NCBI GenBank assembly: GCA_964580315.1
Contig: CAZOKH010000019.1
Coordinates: forward strand, 1 to 45,069
DNA length: 45,069 nucleotides
Reading direction: 5' to 3'
Source of the DNA: CAZOKH01 sp964580315
GTDB lineage: Bacteria; Chloroflexota; Anaerolineae; Anaerolineales; Anaerolineaceae
Positions 32,473-39,493 of this stretch are shown here, piece by piece (positions within the stretch are counted from its first letter, which is position 1; the number at the start of each line of letters is the position of its first letter). Under the pieces are notes generated by a model. It worked only from the letters and a program-made list of their open reading frames with translations. It made no database searches and was not told the origin of the DNA. A program made the position numbers and the translations under genes.

Positions 32473-33492
32473 ATGCCCGAATGGAAAAGAAACTTGCAGC
32501 GACGTGAATTTCTCAAATGGTGCGCGGCGGCAGGCGCCGGAGCGCTGTTGAGCGCCTGCGGGCAGCGCCTGCCCGACTCCCCCACAGCTCTGCCGCCCAC
32601 CAGCCAGCCTCAACCCCCAAAGGAAAATCTTCAACCAACTGAAATTGCAGAAAGCCAGGCGCCAACGGCTGCTCCGGCTGTCGGACAAAACCACCTGGCT
32701 GTGGCGCGCGGCGAGTCGCCGGAGGCCATCACTCGCGCGGCGTTGGCTGCCCTGGGCGGCATGGAACGTTTTGTGCAGCCCGGCGCGCAGGTGGTGATCA
32801 AGCCCAACATCTGCACCGATTATTATTCCTATGAGTATGCCGCCACCACCAACCCCACCGTGGTGGCTGTGCTGGTCAGCCTGGCGCTGGCGGCGGGCGC
32901 CAAACGCGTGCGCGTGATGGATTTGCCCTTTGGCGGCTCGGCGGAATCAGCCTACGTGCGCAGCGGCATCGGCGATGCGGTGCAGGCTGCCGGCGGCGAG
33001 ATGGTGCTGATGAATCCCAACAAATACATCCTTACAGCCATTCCTGAAGGGCGCGACCTGAAAGAATGGCAAATTTACAACGACATTCTGGAAGCCGATG
33101 TGTTGATTAATGTGCCGATTGCCAAACATCACGGCAACGCCGGTCTCACCCTGGGCTGTAAAAACCTGATGGGCACCGTGCTCAACCGCGGGCAGTTCCA
33201 CCGCAACCTGCACCAGCGCATTGCGGACTTGAACACCCGTGTACGGCCGACATTGACTGTGATCGATGCGGTGCGTATTTTGATGAACAATGGTCCCACC
33301 GGCGGCAACCTCAACGATGTGCAGATGACCAATACGGTGATTGCCAGCCCGGACATCATCAGCGCAGATGCCTATGCCGCCACACTGTTCGGCAGAAGCG
33401 GCGAAGATGTGGATTACATCCGCTTTGGAGCCGAGATGGGATTGGGCGTGATGGATTTGAATGCCATCAAAATCGAGGAGATCAGCGCATGA
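32473..33492 (+). CDS. DUF362 protein, Tat-exported lipoprotein
   Basis: The 339-aa protein has a twin-arginine signal ('QRREFLKWCAAAGAGALL', residues 9-26) ending in a lipobox 'LLSAC'. It should therefore be folded in the cytoplasm, exported, and anchored at the outer membrane face. The mature part begins with a Pro-rich linker. It then shows the DUF362 core: 'VVIKPNICTDYYSYEYAATT', 'VLINVPIAKHHGNAGLTLGC' with 'KNLMGTVLNRGQFH', and 'PTLTVIDAVRILMNNGPTGG'. The family function is unknown. It often occurs with iron-sulfur proteins; here it overlaps a polyferredoxin gene by 4 bases. AGAAAGG precedes the ATG. Confidence 0.85.
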   Translation: MPEWKRNLQRREFLKWCAAAGAGALLSACGQRLPDSPTALPPTSQPQPPKENLQPTEIAESQAPTAAPAVGQNHLAVARGESPEAITRAALAALGGMERFVQPGAQVVIKPNICTDYYSYEYAATTNPTVVAVLVSLALAAGAKRVRVMDLPFGGSAESAYVRSGIGDAVQAAGGEMVLMNPNKYILTAIPEGRDLKEWQIYNDILEADVLINVPIAKHHGNAGLTLGCKNLMGTVLNRGQFHRNLHQRIADLNTRVRPTLTVIDAVRILMNNGPTGGNLNDVQMTNTVIASPDIISADAYAATLFGRSGEDVDYIRFGAEMGLGVMDLNAIKIEEISA

Positions 33493-35015
33493 ACGCGGCG
33501 GGTTGGCGACGGCTGCGGCGCATCAGTCAGATTGTTTTTCTGGCGCTGTTTCTGGGATTATCCATAGCTTATAATGCGCGCGGGCAGGCAGCGCCGGGCA
33601 CAGCGCCTTTCTTCCGGCTTGACCCGCTGCTGGGGCTGGCGGCGCTGTTTGCCGGACGTACCTGGATCCTGCCGGCGGCGGTCTTTTTAATCACCATCCT
33701 GATAACCCTGTTGTTTGGGCGCGCCTGGTGCGGCTGGTTTTGTCCGCTGGGGACGCTGCTGGAGTGGATGGCGCCACGCAAGCCGCGCGGTAAATTGGGC
33801 AGCCTGCCGGAAAAATGGCGCCTGGGCAAACACCTGGCCTGGATCGTCATTTTGGGCGGCGCTTTGCTGGGCAGCGCCTTCTTCCTGTTTCTAGATCCGC
33901 TCACCTTACTTAACCGCGCAGTCACCAGCGCGCTGTTCCCGGCGCTGCGCCATGCCGTGCTGCAAAGCGAGGCCTGGCTGTACCGTTTTCCCTTGCTGTG
34001 GGATGCACTGGATGCGGCGCACCAGGCAGTGATTGCACCCCTGTTTGGGAATGCGCAGCGTGTCTATTTGCATTCACTGGCTGCGGTGCTGCTGCTGGCG
34101 GGTGTGATTGCGCTCAATTGGATTGCTGAGCGCTTCTGGTGCCGCTATCTGTGCCCGCTGGGCGGGTTGTTGGGCATGTTGTCGAAATTTGCCCTGCTGC
34201 GCCGTGAGGTTGACTCGGAAACCTGCACTGCTTGCACCAAATGCAGCCGCGGCTGCCCAACGGCGACCATTGACCCTGAAAACAACTTTCGCAGCGACCC
34301 GGCGGAATGCATTGTGTGCCTGGATTGTGTGGTTGACTGCCCAACAACAGCCGTGAAGTTCCGCTGGCAGGTTCCGGGGTGGAAACCGGCGAAATGGAAG
34401 GACTATGATCCGGGACGGCGTGCAGCGTTGGGCGCGCTGGCATTGTCGGCCGGCGCCGCTGCCCTGGCAGGCGCCGATCCTTCTCAAATGCATCCATCCG
34501 CCAACCTGGTGCGTCCGCCGGGGGCCGACCAGACGCGCTTTGAATCGTTGTGCGTGCGCTGCGGCGAATGCGTGCGCGTGTGTCCTACGCAAGGCTTGCA
34601 GCCGGTGCTGTTTGAAAGCGGCTGGCACAACCTGTTCACGCCGCGCCTGGTGCCGCGCATCGGTTATTGCAGCTATCAATGCCACGCCTGCGGGCAGGTC
34701 TGTCCCAGCGGGGCTATTCCGCCATTGGAGTTGACGATCAAACAGAGCACACCAATCGGTTTGGCGCGCATCGACACCGACCGCTGCCTGCCGTGGGCTT
34801 ACAACACACCCTGCGCGGTGTGCGAGGAAGCCTGCCCGCTGCCCGACAAGGCTATTAAAGTGGAAGAAGTGCAGGTGGTAAATGATTTGGGGATGGAAGT
34901 CACCCTGCAGCGCCCGCGTGTGGTGCGCGAGCTGTGCATTGGCTGCGGGGTGTGCGAAAACCGCTGCCCGCTGGATGGCGAGGCGGCTGTGCGGGTGTAT
35001 TCAATTTTGACTTAA
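33489..35015 (+). CDS. Membrane-bound polyferredoxin (NapH/NosR-like)
   Basis: The 508-aa protein has several membrane helices: N-terminal 'ISQIVFLALFLGLSIAY', another ending 'LITLLFGRAWCGWFCPLG' with the CxxxCP of NapH-type proteins, and others to about residue 235. Multiple cluster motifs follow: 'CTACTKCSRGCPTA', 'CIVCLDCVVDCPTT', 'CVRCGECVRVCPTQ', 'CSYQCHACGQVCPSG', 'CAVCEEACPLP' and 'CIGCGVCENRCPLD'. A second half resembles MauM/NapG-type periplasmic ferredoxins, so the gene looks like a NapH-NapG fusion. It probably passes electrons between quinol and the Tat-exported DUF362 lipoprotein. Its ATG overlaps the DUF362 stop. Confidence 0.85.
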   Translation: MNAAGWRRLRRISQIVFLALFLGLSIAYNARGQAAPGTAPFFRLDPLLGLAALFAGRTWILPAAVFLITILITLLFGRAWCGWFCPLGTLLEWMAPRKPRGKLGSLPEKWRLGKHLAWIVILGGALLGSAFFLFLDPLTLLNRAVTSALFPALRHAVLQSEAWLYRFPLLWDALDAAHQAVIAPLFGNAQRVYLHSLAAVLLLAGVIALNWIAERFWCRYLCPLGGLLGMLSKFALLRREVDSETCTACTKCSRGCPTATIDPENNFRSDPAECIVCLDCVVDCPTTAVKFRWQVPGWKPAKWKDYDPGRRAALGALALSAGAAALAGADPSQMHPSANLVRPPGADQTRFESLCVRCGECVRVCPTQGLQPVLFESGWHNLFTPRLVPRIGYCSYQCHACGQVCPSGAIPPLELTIKQSTPIGLARIDTDRCLPWAYNTPCAVCEEACPLPDKAIKVEEVQVVNDLGMEVTLQRPRVVRELCIGCGVCENRCPLDGEAAVRVYSILT

Positions 35016-35043
35016 ATAAAAACGCCGGTTGATCAACCGGCGT
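35010..35043 (-). terminator. Terminator for tRNA-Leu
   Basis: A perfect 22-base palindrome at 35022-35043 (arms ACGCCGGTTGA and its complement) is followed, on the minus strand, by TTTTTATTT. This makes a strong terminator 28 bases downstream of the tRNA. On the plus strand no T-run follows, so it serves the minus strand. Confidence 0.7.
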
Positions 35044-35070
35044 GCCCGTTGGGGCGTGTTATAATCGCAG

Positions 35071-35152
35071 TGCCGAAGGTGGGAATCGAACCCACATTCC
35101 CGAGGGAACACGATTTTGAGTCGTGCGCGTCTGCCAATTCCGCCACTTCGGC
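35071..35152 (-). tRNA. tRNA-Leu (CAA)
   Basis: The 82-nt class II tRNA on the minus strand has acceptor GCCGAAG/CTTCGGC and discriminator A. The anticodon arm is CACGA / CTCAAAA / TCGTG with anticodon CAA, which reads UUG. There is a long variable arm (TTCCCTCGGGAA) and a T arm with loop TTCGATT. The 3' CCA is not encoded. Its promoter and terminator are both visible. Confidence 0.95.
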
Positions 35153-35164
35153 GTTGTGTGTCTG

Positions 35165-35193
35165 AGTATATCCAATCTTTTCATAAGGGTCAA
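35165..35193 (-). promoter_or_regulatory. Promoter of tRNA-Leu
   Basis: On the minus strand TTGACC (35188-35193) and TATACT (35165-35170) are separated by exactly 17 bases. Transcription would start about 6 bases before the tRNA. The promoter lies just upstream of, and divergent from, the YchF-like gene. Confidence 0.75.
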
Positions 35194-35206
35194 GGTATCA
35201 TTTCCA

Positions 35207-36277
35207 ATGAAATTAGGAATCATCGGCTTACCCCAGAGCGGTAAAACCACCCTGTTCAATGCACTGTCGCGCGGCGCCCAACCCACCGGGGCGGTCAGCG
35301 GAAAAATCGAAGTCCACACCGGCGTGGTGGATGTTCCCGACCAGCGCGTGGACATTCTCTCCAGGATGTTCAATCCCAAAAAGACCATTTATGCCAAAGT
35401 GACCTATGCTGACATTGCCGGTTTGGACGGCAGCGCTGGAAAGTCGGGCATCAGCGGCACATTGCTCAACCAGCTCACCCAGATGGACGGCTTCATCCAC
35501 GTGGTGCGCTGTTTTGAAGACGACAATGTGCCGCACCCGGCGGGCAGCATCGATCCGCAGCGCGATTTGGCCACCATGGAAAGCGAGCTGGTGCTGAATG
35601 ACCTGATTGCAGTGGAACGCAAGCAGGAGCGCCTGGTGGAAGAAAAAAAGAAGGGCGGCGGGCGCGACAAGGGTCAAATTGAACGCGAGATTGTGCTGTT
35701 TGAGCGCTTGCACGAAGCCCTGGCAGCCGAAAAACCACTGCGTGAAATTGAGATTTCAGATGAGGAAGAAAAATGGCTGTCGGGCTACGGCTTGCTCAGC
35801 CGCAAGCCGGTGCTGGTGGTGCTCAACCTGGCAGAGGGGCAGGCGGCTCCCGCGGTGACCTTTGACCAGAAGAACAGCATGCTGGTGGCGCTGCAGGGCA
35901 AGCTGGAGATGGACATTGCCCAGCTTCCGCCGGAAGACGCGCAGATGTTTATGCAGGAATACGGCATTGAAGAACCCAGCCTTAACCGGGTGATCAGCAT
36001 GTCGTATGATCTGCTGGGGCTGCAATCCTTCTTCACCGTGGGACCAGACGAAGTGCGCGCCTGGACCGTGCGGCGCGGCGCCACCGCCCCCGAAGCCGCC
36101 GGTGAAATTCACAGCGACCTGCAAAAGGGCTTCATCCGCGCCGAAGTGGTCAGTTATGATGATTTGACCACGCTGGGCGGCATGAACGAAGCCAAAGCCA
36201 AAGGAAAATTGCGCCTGGAAGGAAAGGAATATATCGTGCTGGACGGCGACATTCTAAATATTCGTTTCAATCTTTAG
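35207..36277 (+). CDS. YchF/Obg-family nucleotide-binding protein with TGS domain
   Basis: The 356-aa protein has the P-loop 'IIGLPQSGKTTLFNALSRG' (about 5-23), G3-like 'YADIAGL' (about 69-75), a helical coiled-coil insert (about 130-180), and 'LVVLNLAEG' (about 204-212). The last has Asn-x-x-Glu in place of Asn-Lys-x-Asp, the YchF mark for ATP preference. The C-terminal TGS domain ends 'EYIVLDGDILNIRFNL'. YchF proteins are ribosome-associated ATPases linked to stress responses. The chosen ATG has no strong ribosome binding site (AAGG 12 bases upstream), but an upstream frame would run into the tRNA. Confidence 0.88.
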   Translation: MKLGIIGLPQSGKTTLFNALSRGAQPTGAVSGKIEVHTGVVDVPDQRVDILSRMFNPKKTIYAKVTYADIAGLDGSAGKSGISGTLLNQLTQMDGFIHVVRCFEDDNVPHPAGSIDPQRDLATMESELVLNDLIAVERKQERLVEEKKKGGGRDKGQIEREIVLFERLHEALAAEKPLREIEISDEEEKWLSGYGLLSRKPVLVVLNLAEGQAAPAVTFDQKNSMLVALQGKLEMDIAQLPPEDAQMFMQEYGIEEPSLNRVISMSYDLLGLQSFFTVGPDEVRAWTVRRGATAPEAAGEIHSDLQKGFIRAEVVSYDDLTTLGGMNEAKAKGKLRLEGKEYIVLDGDILNIRFNL

Positions 36278-36303
36278 CGAATTTATGGCAATCGATCAAA
36301 AAT

Positions 36304-36343
36304 GAGCGGTTTTATAAGTTTTTTATTAAAAAACCGCTCTTTT
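36304..36343 (+). terminator. Terminator after the YchF-like gene
   Basis: GAGCGGTTTT pairs with AAAACCGCTC across an AT-rich loop, and TTTT follows. It separates the GTPase gene from the rho promoter region. Confidence 0.7.
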
Positions 36344-36358
36344 GAAGGTTTTGGATCA

Positions 36359-36634
36359 TTGACAAAACAAAAATCTGCTATAATAAAAAAACATTCAGGG
36401 GCTGGTGTTTTTTCCACGATTGTTTTTTCAGTGCTATAATCTATCCGTTCTTTTCCAAAATGTCAGTTTGCAGACGCGAATTAATGGTAATAAACTCTAG
36501 AAACCTGGGTTGAAACCAGGGGCTGAAATTATTTATGTTTCCTCTCCATTAAATAAAAAATTTAGATACCACCATTCGCCGAAATCTTTTCGGTGATTAT
36601 CCTTCAACGTCATTTATATAAAGAGATCCTGGTT
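36359..36634 (+). promoter_or_regulatory. rho promoter region and long structured leader
   Basis: No gene lies in the 357 bases before rho. TTGACA (36359-36364) precedes TATAAT (36379-36384) at a short 14-base spacing, or TAATAA at 16. A second TATAAT lies at 36435-36440 after TGC. The leader of about 190-240 nt has two hairpins: CCTGGGTTGAAACCAGG near 36506, and CGCCGAAA with TTTTCGGTG near 36577-36595. Long leaders on rho genes commonly mediate Rho autoregulation. Here that is an inference from length and structure. Confidence 0.45.
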
Positions 36635-37909
36635 ATGAATATTCTTGAACTCGAAACAAAACCCCTTCCCGAACTGCGTGAAATTGCCAGGGGATTGGAA
36701 ATTCCCTTTGCAAACCGCCTTAAAAAAGAAAATTTACTCATCCGCATCCGACAGGCTGATGCTGAGAAGGAAGGGGTTGAAATTCGCGGCGGCATTCTTG
36801 AAATTATGAATGAAGGCATCGGATTCTTGCGAACCGATTACCAGATCAGCAGCGAGGATGTGTATGTATCACAGGCGCAGCTTCGCCGCCACGGTTTGCG
36901 CAACGGCGACCTGGTGATCGGGCATGTGCGCCCGCCGCGCGATACTGAGCGTCATTACGGCCTGGTGAAGGTGGAAAGCATCAATTACACCAATCCTGAC
37001 GAATTACGCAATCGCCCTCATTTTGAAAGCCTGACCCCCATCTTCCCGGACAAGCGTTTTGACCTGGAAAATGAGCAAAGCACACTGGGGCCGCGCTTGA
37101 TTAACCTGGTGGCGCCCATTGGGCGCGGACAGCGCGGTATGATTGTTTCGCCGCCCAAAGCCGGTAAAACCACCATTTTGAAAGATATTGCCAATTCCAT
37201 TTCGACGAAATATCCTGAAGTACATTTAATCATTGGCCTGATCGGCGAGCGCCCGGAAGAGGTGACCGATATGGACCGCTCGGTGGATGCTGAAGTGGTG
37301 GCTTCCACCTTTGATGAACCGGTCACTGCGCACGTGCGCACCGCTGAAATTGTTCTCGACCGCGCCAAGCGATTGGTTGAAACCGGGCGGCATGTCGTCA
37401 TTTTGATGGACTCGCTCACCCGCCTGGCGCGCGCCTATAACCTGACCGTCAACCCCTCCGGGAGAACCCTGTCGGGCGGTATGGACCCCTCGGCTCTCTA
37501 CCCGCCCAAGCGCTTCTTTGGCGCAGCCCGAAACCTGGAGGAAGGCGGTTCATTAACCATCATTGCAACAGCCCTGGTTGATACCGGCTCACGTTTGGAT
37601 GATGTCGTTTATGAAGAGTTCAAAGGCACCGGCAACATGGAAATGCACCTCTCGCGCCGTTTGCAAGAGCGCCGCATTTTCCCCGCAATTGATATTGAAC
37701 GCTCCTCGACCCGCCGCGAAGAACTGCTGCTGGGCCCCGACATTTTACAGCGTGTGTGGTTGATGCGCCGCATGTACCTGCAGATGATTGCTCCGCCGCC
37801 GCAAGGCGCTGGCATGGATCCGTCTGTGGCAACCGAAGCCATTTTGCAGCGTTTATCCAGATCAAAAGATAATATGGAATTTCTGGAGAAATTAACGGAG
37901 GAGATGTGA
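36635..37909 (+). CDS. rho: Transcription termination factor Rho
   Basis: The 424-aa hexameric ATPase terminates transcription. It has the N-terminal Rho_N helices ('MNILELETKPLPELREIARG'), an RNA-binding cold-shock-like domain (about 50-125; 'GFLRTDYQISSEDVYVSQAQ'), Walker A 'IVSPPKAGKTTILKDIA' (about 169-185), Walker B 'VVILMDSLTRLARAYN' (about 253-268), and the Q/R-loop region 'GGMDPSALYPPKRFFGAARN' (about 280-299). The ATG at 36635 is chosen because Rho proteins commonly begin 'MNxxEL'. An earlier start would add 14 residues without a ribosome binding site. It overlaps the peptidase gene by 4 bases. Confidence 0.96.
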   Translation: MNILELETKPLPELREIARGLEIPFANRLKKENLLIRIRQADAEKEGVEIRGGILEIMNEGIGFLRTDYQISSEDVYVSQAQLRRHGLRNGDLVIGHVRPPRDTERHYGLVKVESINYTNPDELRNRPHFESLTPIFPDKRFDLENEQSTLGPRLINLVAPIGRGQRGMIVSPPKAGKTTILKDIANSISTKYPEVHLIIGLIGERPEEVTDMDRSVDAEVVASTFDEPVTAHVRTAEIVLDRAKRLVETGRHVVILMDSLTRLARAYNLTVNPSGRTLSGGMDPSALYPPKRFFGAARNLEEGGSLTIIATALVDTGSRLDDVVYEEFKGTGNMEMHLSRRLQERRIFPAIDIERSSTRREELLLGPDILQRVWLMRRMYLQMIAPPPQGAGMDPSVATEAILQRLSRSKDNMEFLEKLTEEM

Positions 37910-39093
37910 TCCCCCCACGCATTATTGGTAGAAAACAGGAGCCGCCGCCCCAGGCTGCCCCTGCTGAACAACCGGCTGTTCAAACAGCCCCGTTTGCCCC
38001 GGCTGCTGCACCGCGCCGCGGCAAACGCGATTGGACATTTTTGCTGTCTTGGATCATCGCGGGCAGCATGGTGTTTGTCATGCTAATCTTGGTGTATCAG
38101 CGCGTGCCGGCTATGATTGAAGAGACTTTGCAGCCGGTGCAGCAGGAAGAAGAAACACAAGAACCGGATGAGTCGGCCTATGGCGAGAACACCGGTGAAG
38201 CCAGTTTGCCTCAGCTAAACATGTCTCTGGCGACAGACGCCATTGTGCGCCACACCAACACGCACACCATCTTGTTGAATAAAACCCGCGACGAGGTGGT
38301 TGAGTACACGGTTGAAAAAGGTGATGCCATTTTTGGCATTGCCAACAAGTACAAACTGACGCCCGAAACCATCCTGTGGGCAAATTATGATGTTTTGAAC
38401 GATAATCCCCATGAAATTTCCATCGGGCAGGTGTTAAAAATTCCGCCGACCAACGGCATTTATTATGAATGGGAAGAAGGCGACACAGTTGCCAGTGTGG
38501 CTGAAAAGTATCATGCCAAGCCGGAAGACATTCTCAATTATCCCGGCAATAAACTTGATCTGACCGATCCTGATCCCAAAATTGAAAAAGGCACCTATGT
38601 AATGATTCCGGGTGGAAGCCGCGAGTTCAAACAGTGGCTGGTTCCCACCATCTGGAAATCGGGCGCCGGCGCCAACAAGACCATTGACGGCCCTGGCGGC
38701 TGCGCCATTGGCGACGGCGGTGCGGTGGGCACAGGCTCCTTTGTCTGGCCTACGGTCAACAACTTCCTGTCGGGCAACGATTATTGGTCGGGTCACCTGG
38801 GAATTGACATTGCTGCCACCTACGCCCCGGTTTATGCAGCCGACAGTGGTGTGGTGGTGTATGCTGGCGCGATTGGCGGCGGCTATGGCAACATGATCAT
38901 GATGGACCACGGCAACGGCTACCATACCCTCTATGCTCACTTGGATGCATTGTATGTATCCTGCGGTTCCAGCGCGGTTAAGGGACAGATGATCGCCCTG
39001 TCGGGTAATACGGGCAATTCCACCGGGCCTCACCTTCACTTTGAGGTGCGTTACCAGGGCGGTTTTATCAATCCCTGGTATGTGCTGCCGTAG
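37906..39093 (+). CDS. LysM - M23 peptidoglycan endopeptidase
   Basis: This 395-aa membrane-anchored protein has a Pro/Ala-rich cytoplasmic N-terminus and one membrane helix ('FLLSWIIAGSMVFVMLILVY', about 45-64). Two LysM modules follow: 'VVEYTVEKGDAIFGIANKYK' with 'LTPETILWANY', and 'YYEWEEGDTVASVAEKYHAK'. The C-terminal M23 domain has 'HLGIDIAATYAPVYAADSGV' and 'GPHLHFEVRYQGGFINPW', with zinc ligands His-x-x-x-Asp and His-x-His. It should cut cell-wall peptides outside the membrane. A GTG start overlaps the rho stop (GTGA), so synthesis is tied to rho, an odd coupling. A clear terminator follows. Confidence 0.9.
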   Translation: MIPPRIIGRKQEPPPQAAPAEQPAVQTAPFAPAAAPRRGKRDWTFLLSWIIAGSMVFVMLILVYQRVPAMIEETLQPVQQEEETQEPDESAYGENTGEASLPQLNMSLATDAIVRHTNTHTILLNKTRDEVVEYTVEKGDAIFGIANKYKLTPETILWANYDVLNDNPHEISIGQVLKIPPTNGIYYEWEEGDTVASVAEKYHAKPEDILNYPGNKLDLTDPDPKIEKGTYVMIPGGSREFKQWLVPTIWKSGAGANKTIDGPGGCAIGDGGAVGTGSFVWPTVNNFLSGNDYWSGHLGIDIAATYAPVYAADSGVVVYAGAIGGGYGNMIMMDHGNGYHTLYAHLDALYVSCGSSAVKGQMIALSGNTGNSTGPHLHFEVRYQGGFINPWYVLP

Positions 39094-39117
39094 TTTGAAA
39101 GAGTAAGCAAGAATTGA

Positions 39118-39151
39118 CAACCCTTCCCGAATAAGGAAGGGTTGTTTTTTT
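39118..39151 (+). terminator. Terminator of the rho-peptidase operon
   Basis: CAACCCTTCC pairs perfectly with GGAAGGGTTG across a seven-base loop, followed by TTTTTTT. It lies 25 bases after the peptidase stop. Confidence 0.9.
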
Positions 39152-39179
39152 GTTTTAACAGCTTTGGCCGTTGCTTCAC

Positions 39180-39289
39180 GCGACTTCAGCCGCGACTACG
39201 TATGGGGTTTTGTAGTAACGGCTTCAGCCGTTTGTCACGGGCGAGAAGGGTTTCCAGCTCATGAAAAATGCGGCTAAAGCCGCAACTAC
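39180..39289. repeat. Three copies of a CGGCTNNAGCCG-ACTAC motif
   Basis: GCGACTTCAGCCGCGACTAC (39180-39199), the inverted GTAGTAACGGCTTCAGCCGT (39212-39231) and GCGGCTAAAGCCGCAACTAC (39270-39289) share one plan: a short palindrome followed by ACTAC. Similar palindromic words are dispersed in many Chloroflexota and cyanobacterial genomes. No coding frame is credible here. Confidence 0.6.
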
Positions 39290-39390
39290 AGGTGGAGTTG
39301 TATCGAACTGGTGGGTGGAGGGGCGTAACCGGGTTTTGTTGATAATGTCCATCGTTCGTCCCGCAACCCATCAATACCAGCGTCTGTCAT

Positions 39391-39464
39391 CACGGGTGAG
39401 CGAAGCGAACGTGGCGATCTCATAAAAATGAAATAATGAGATTGCCGCGTCGGGCTGCCGCCCC
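39391..39464. repeat. REP-like hairpin (GAGCGAAGCGA / GAGATTGCC type)
   Basis: GGGTGAGCGAAGCGAACGTG, then GGCGATCTCAT at 39414, is mirrored by ATGAGATTGCC at 39437, forming a hairpin around an AT-rich loop. These are the words of the widespread 'GTCATTGCGAGCGAAGCGA...AATCTC' intergenic repeat. It sits between the rho operon terminator and the end of priA. Confidence 0.5.
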
Positions 39465-39493
39465 TGAACCCATCCTACAGATTCAGATTTTGG

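Noticed and set aside
35041..35066. TATAAT at 35059 as promoter of the YchF-like gene
   Set aside because: A plus-strand transcript from here would run antisense through the whole tRNA-Leu. It has no matching -35, so it is probably chance.
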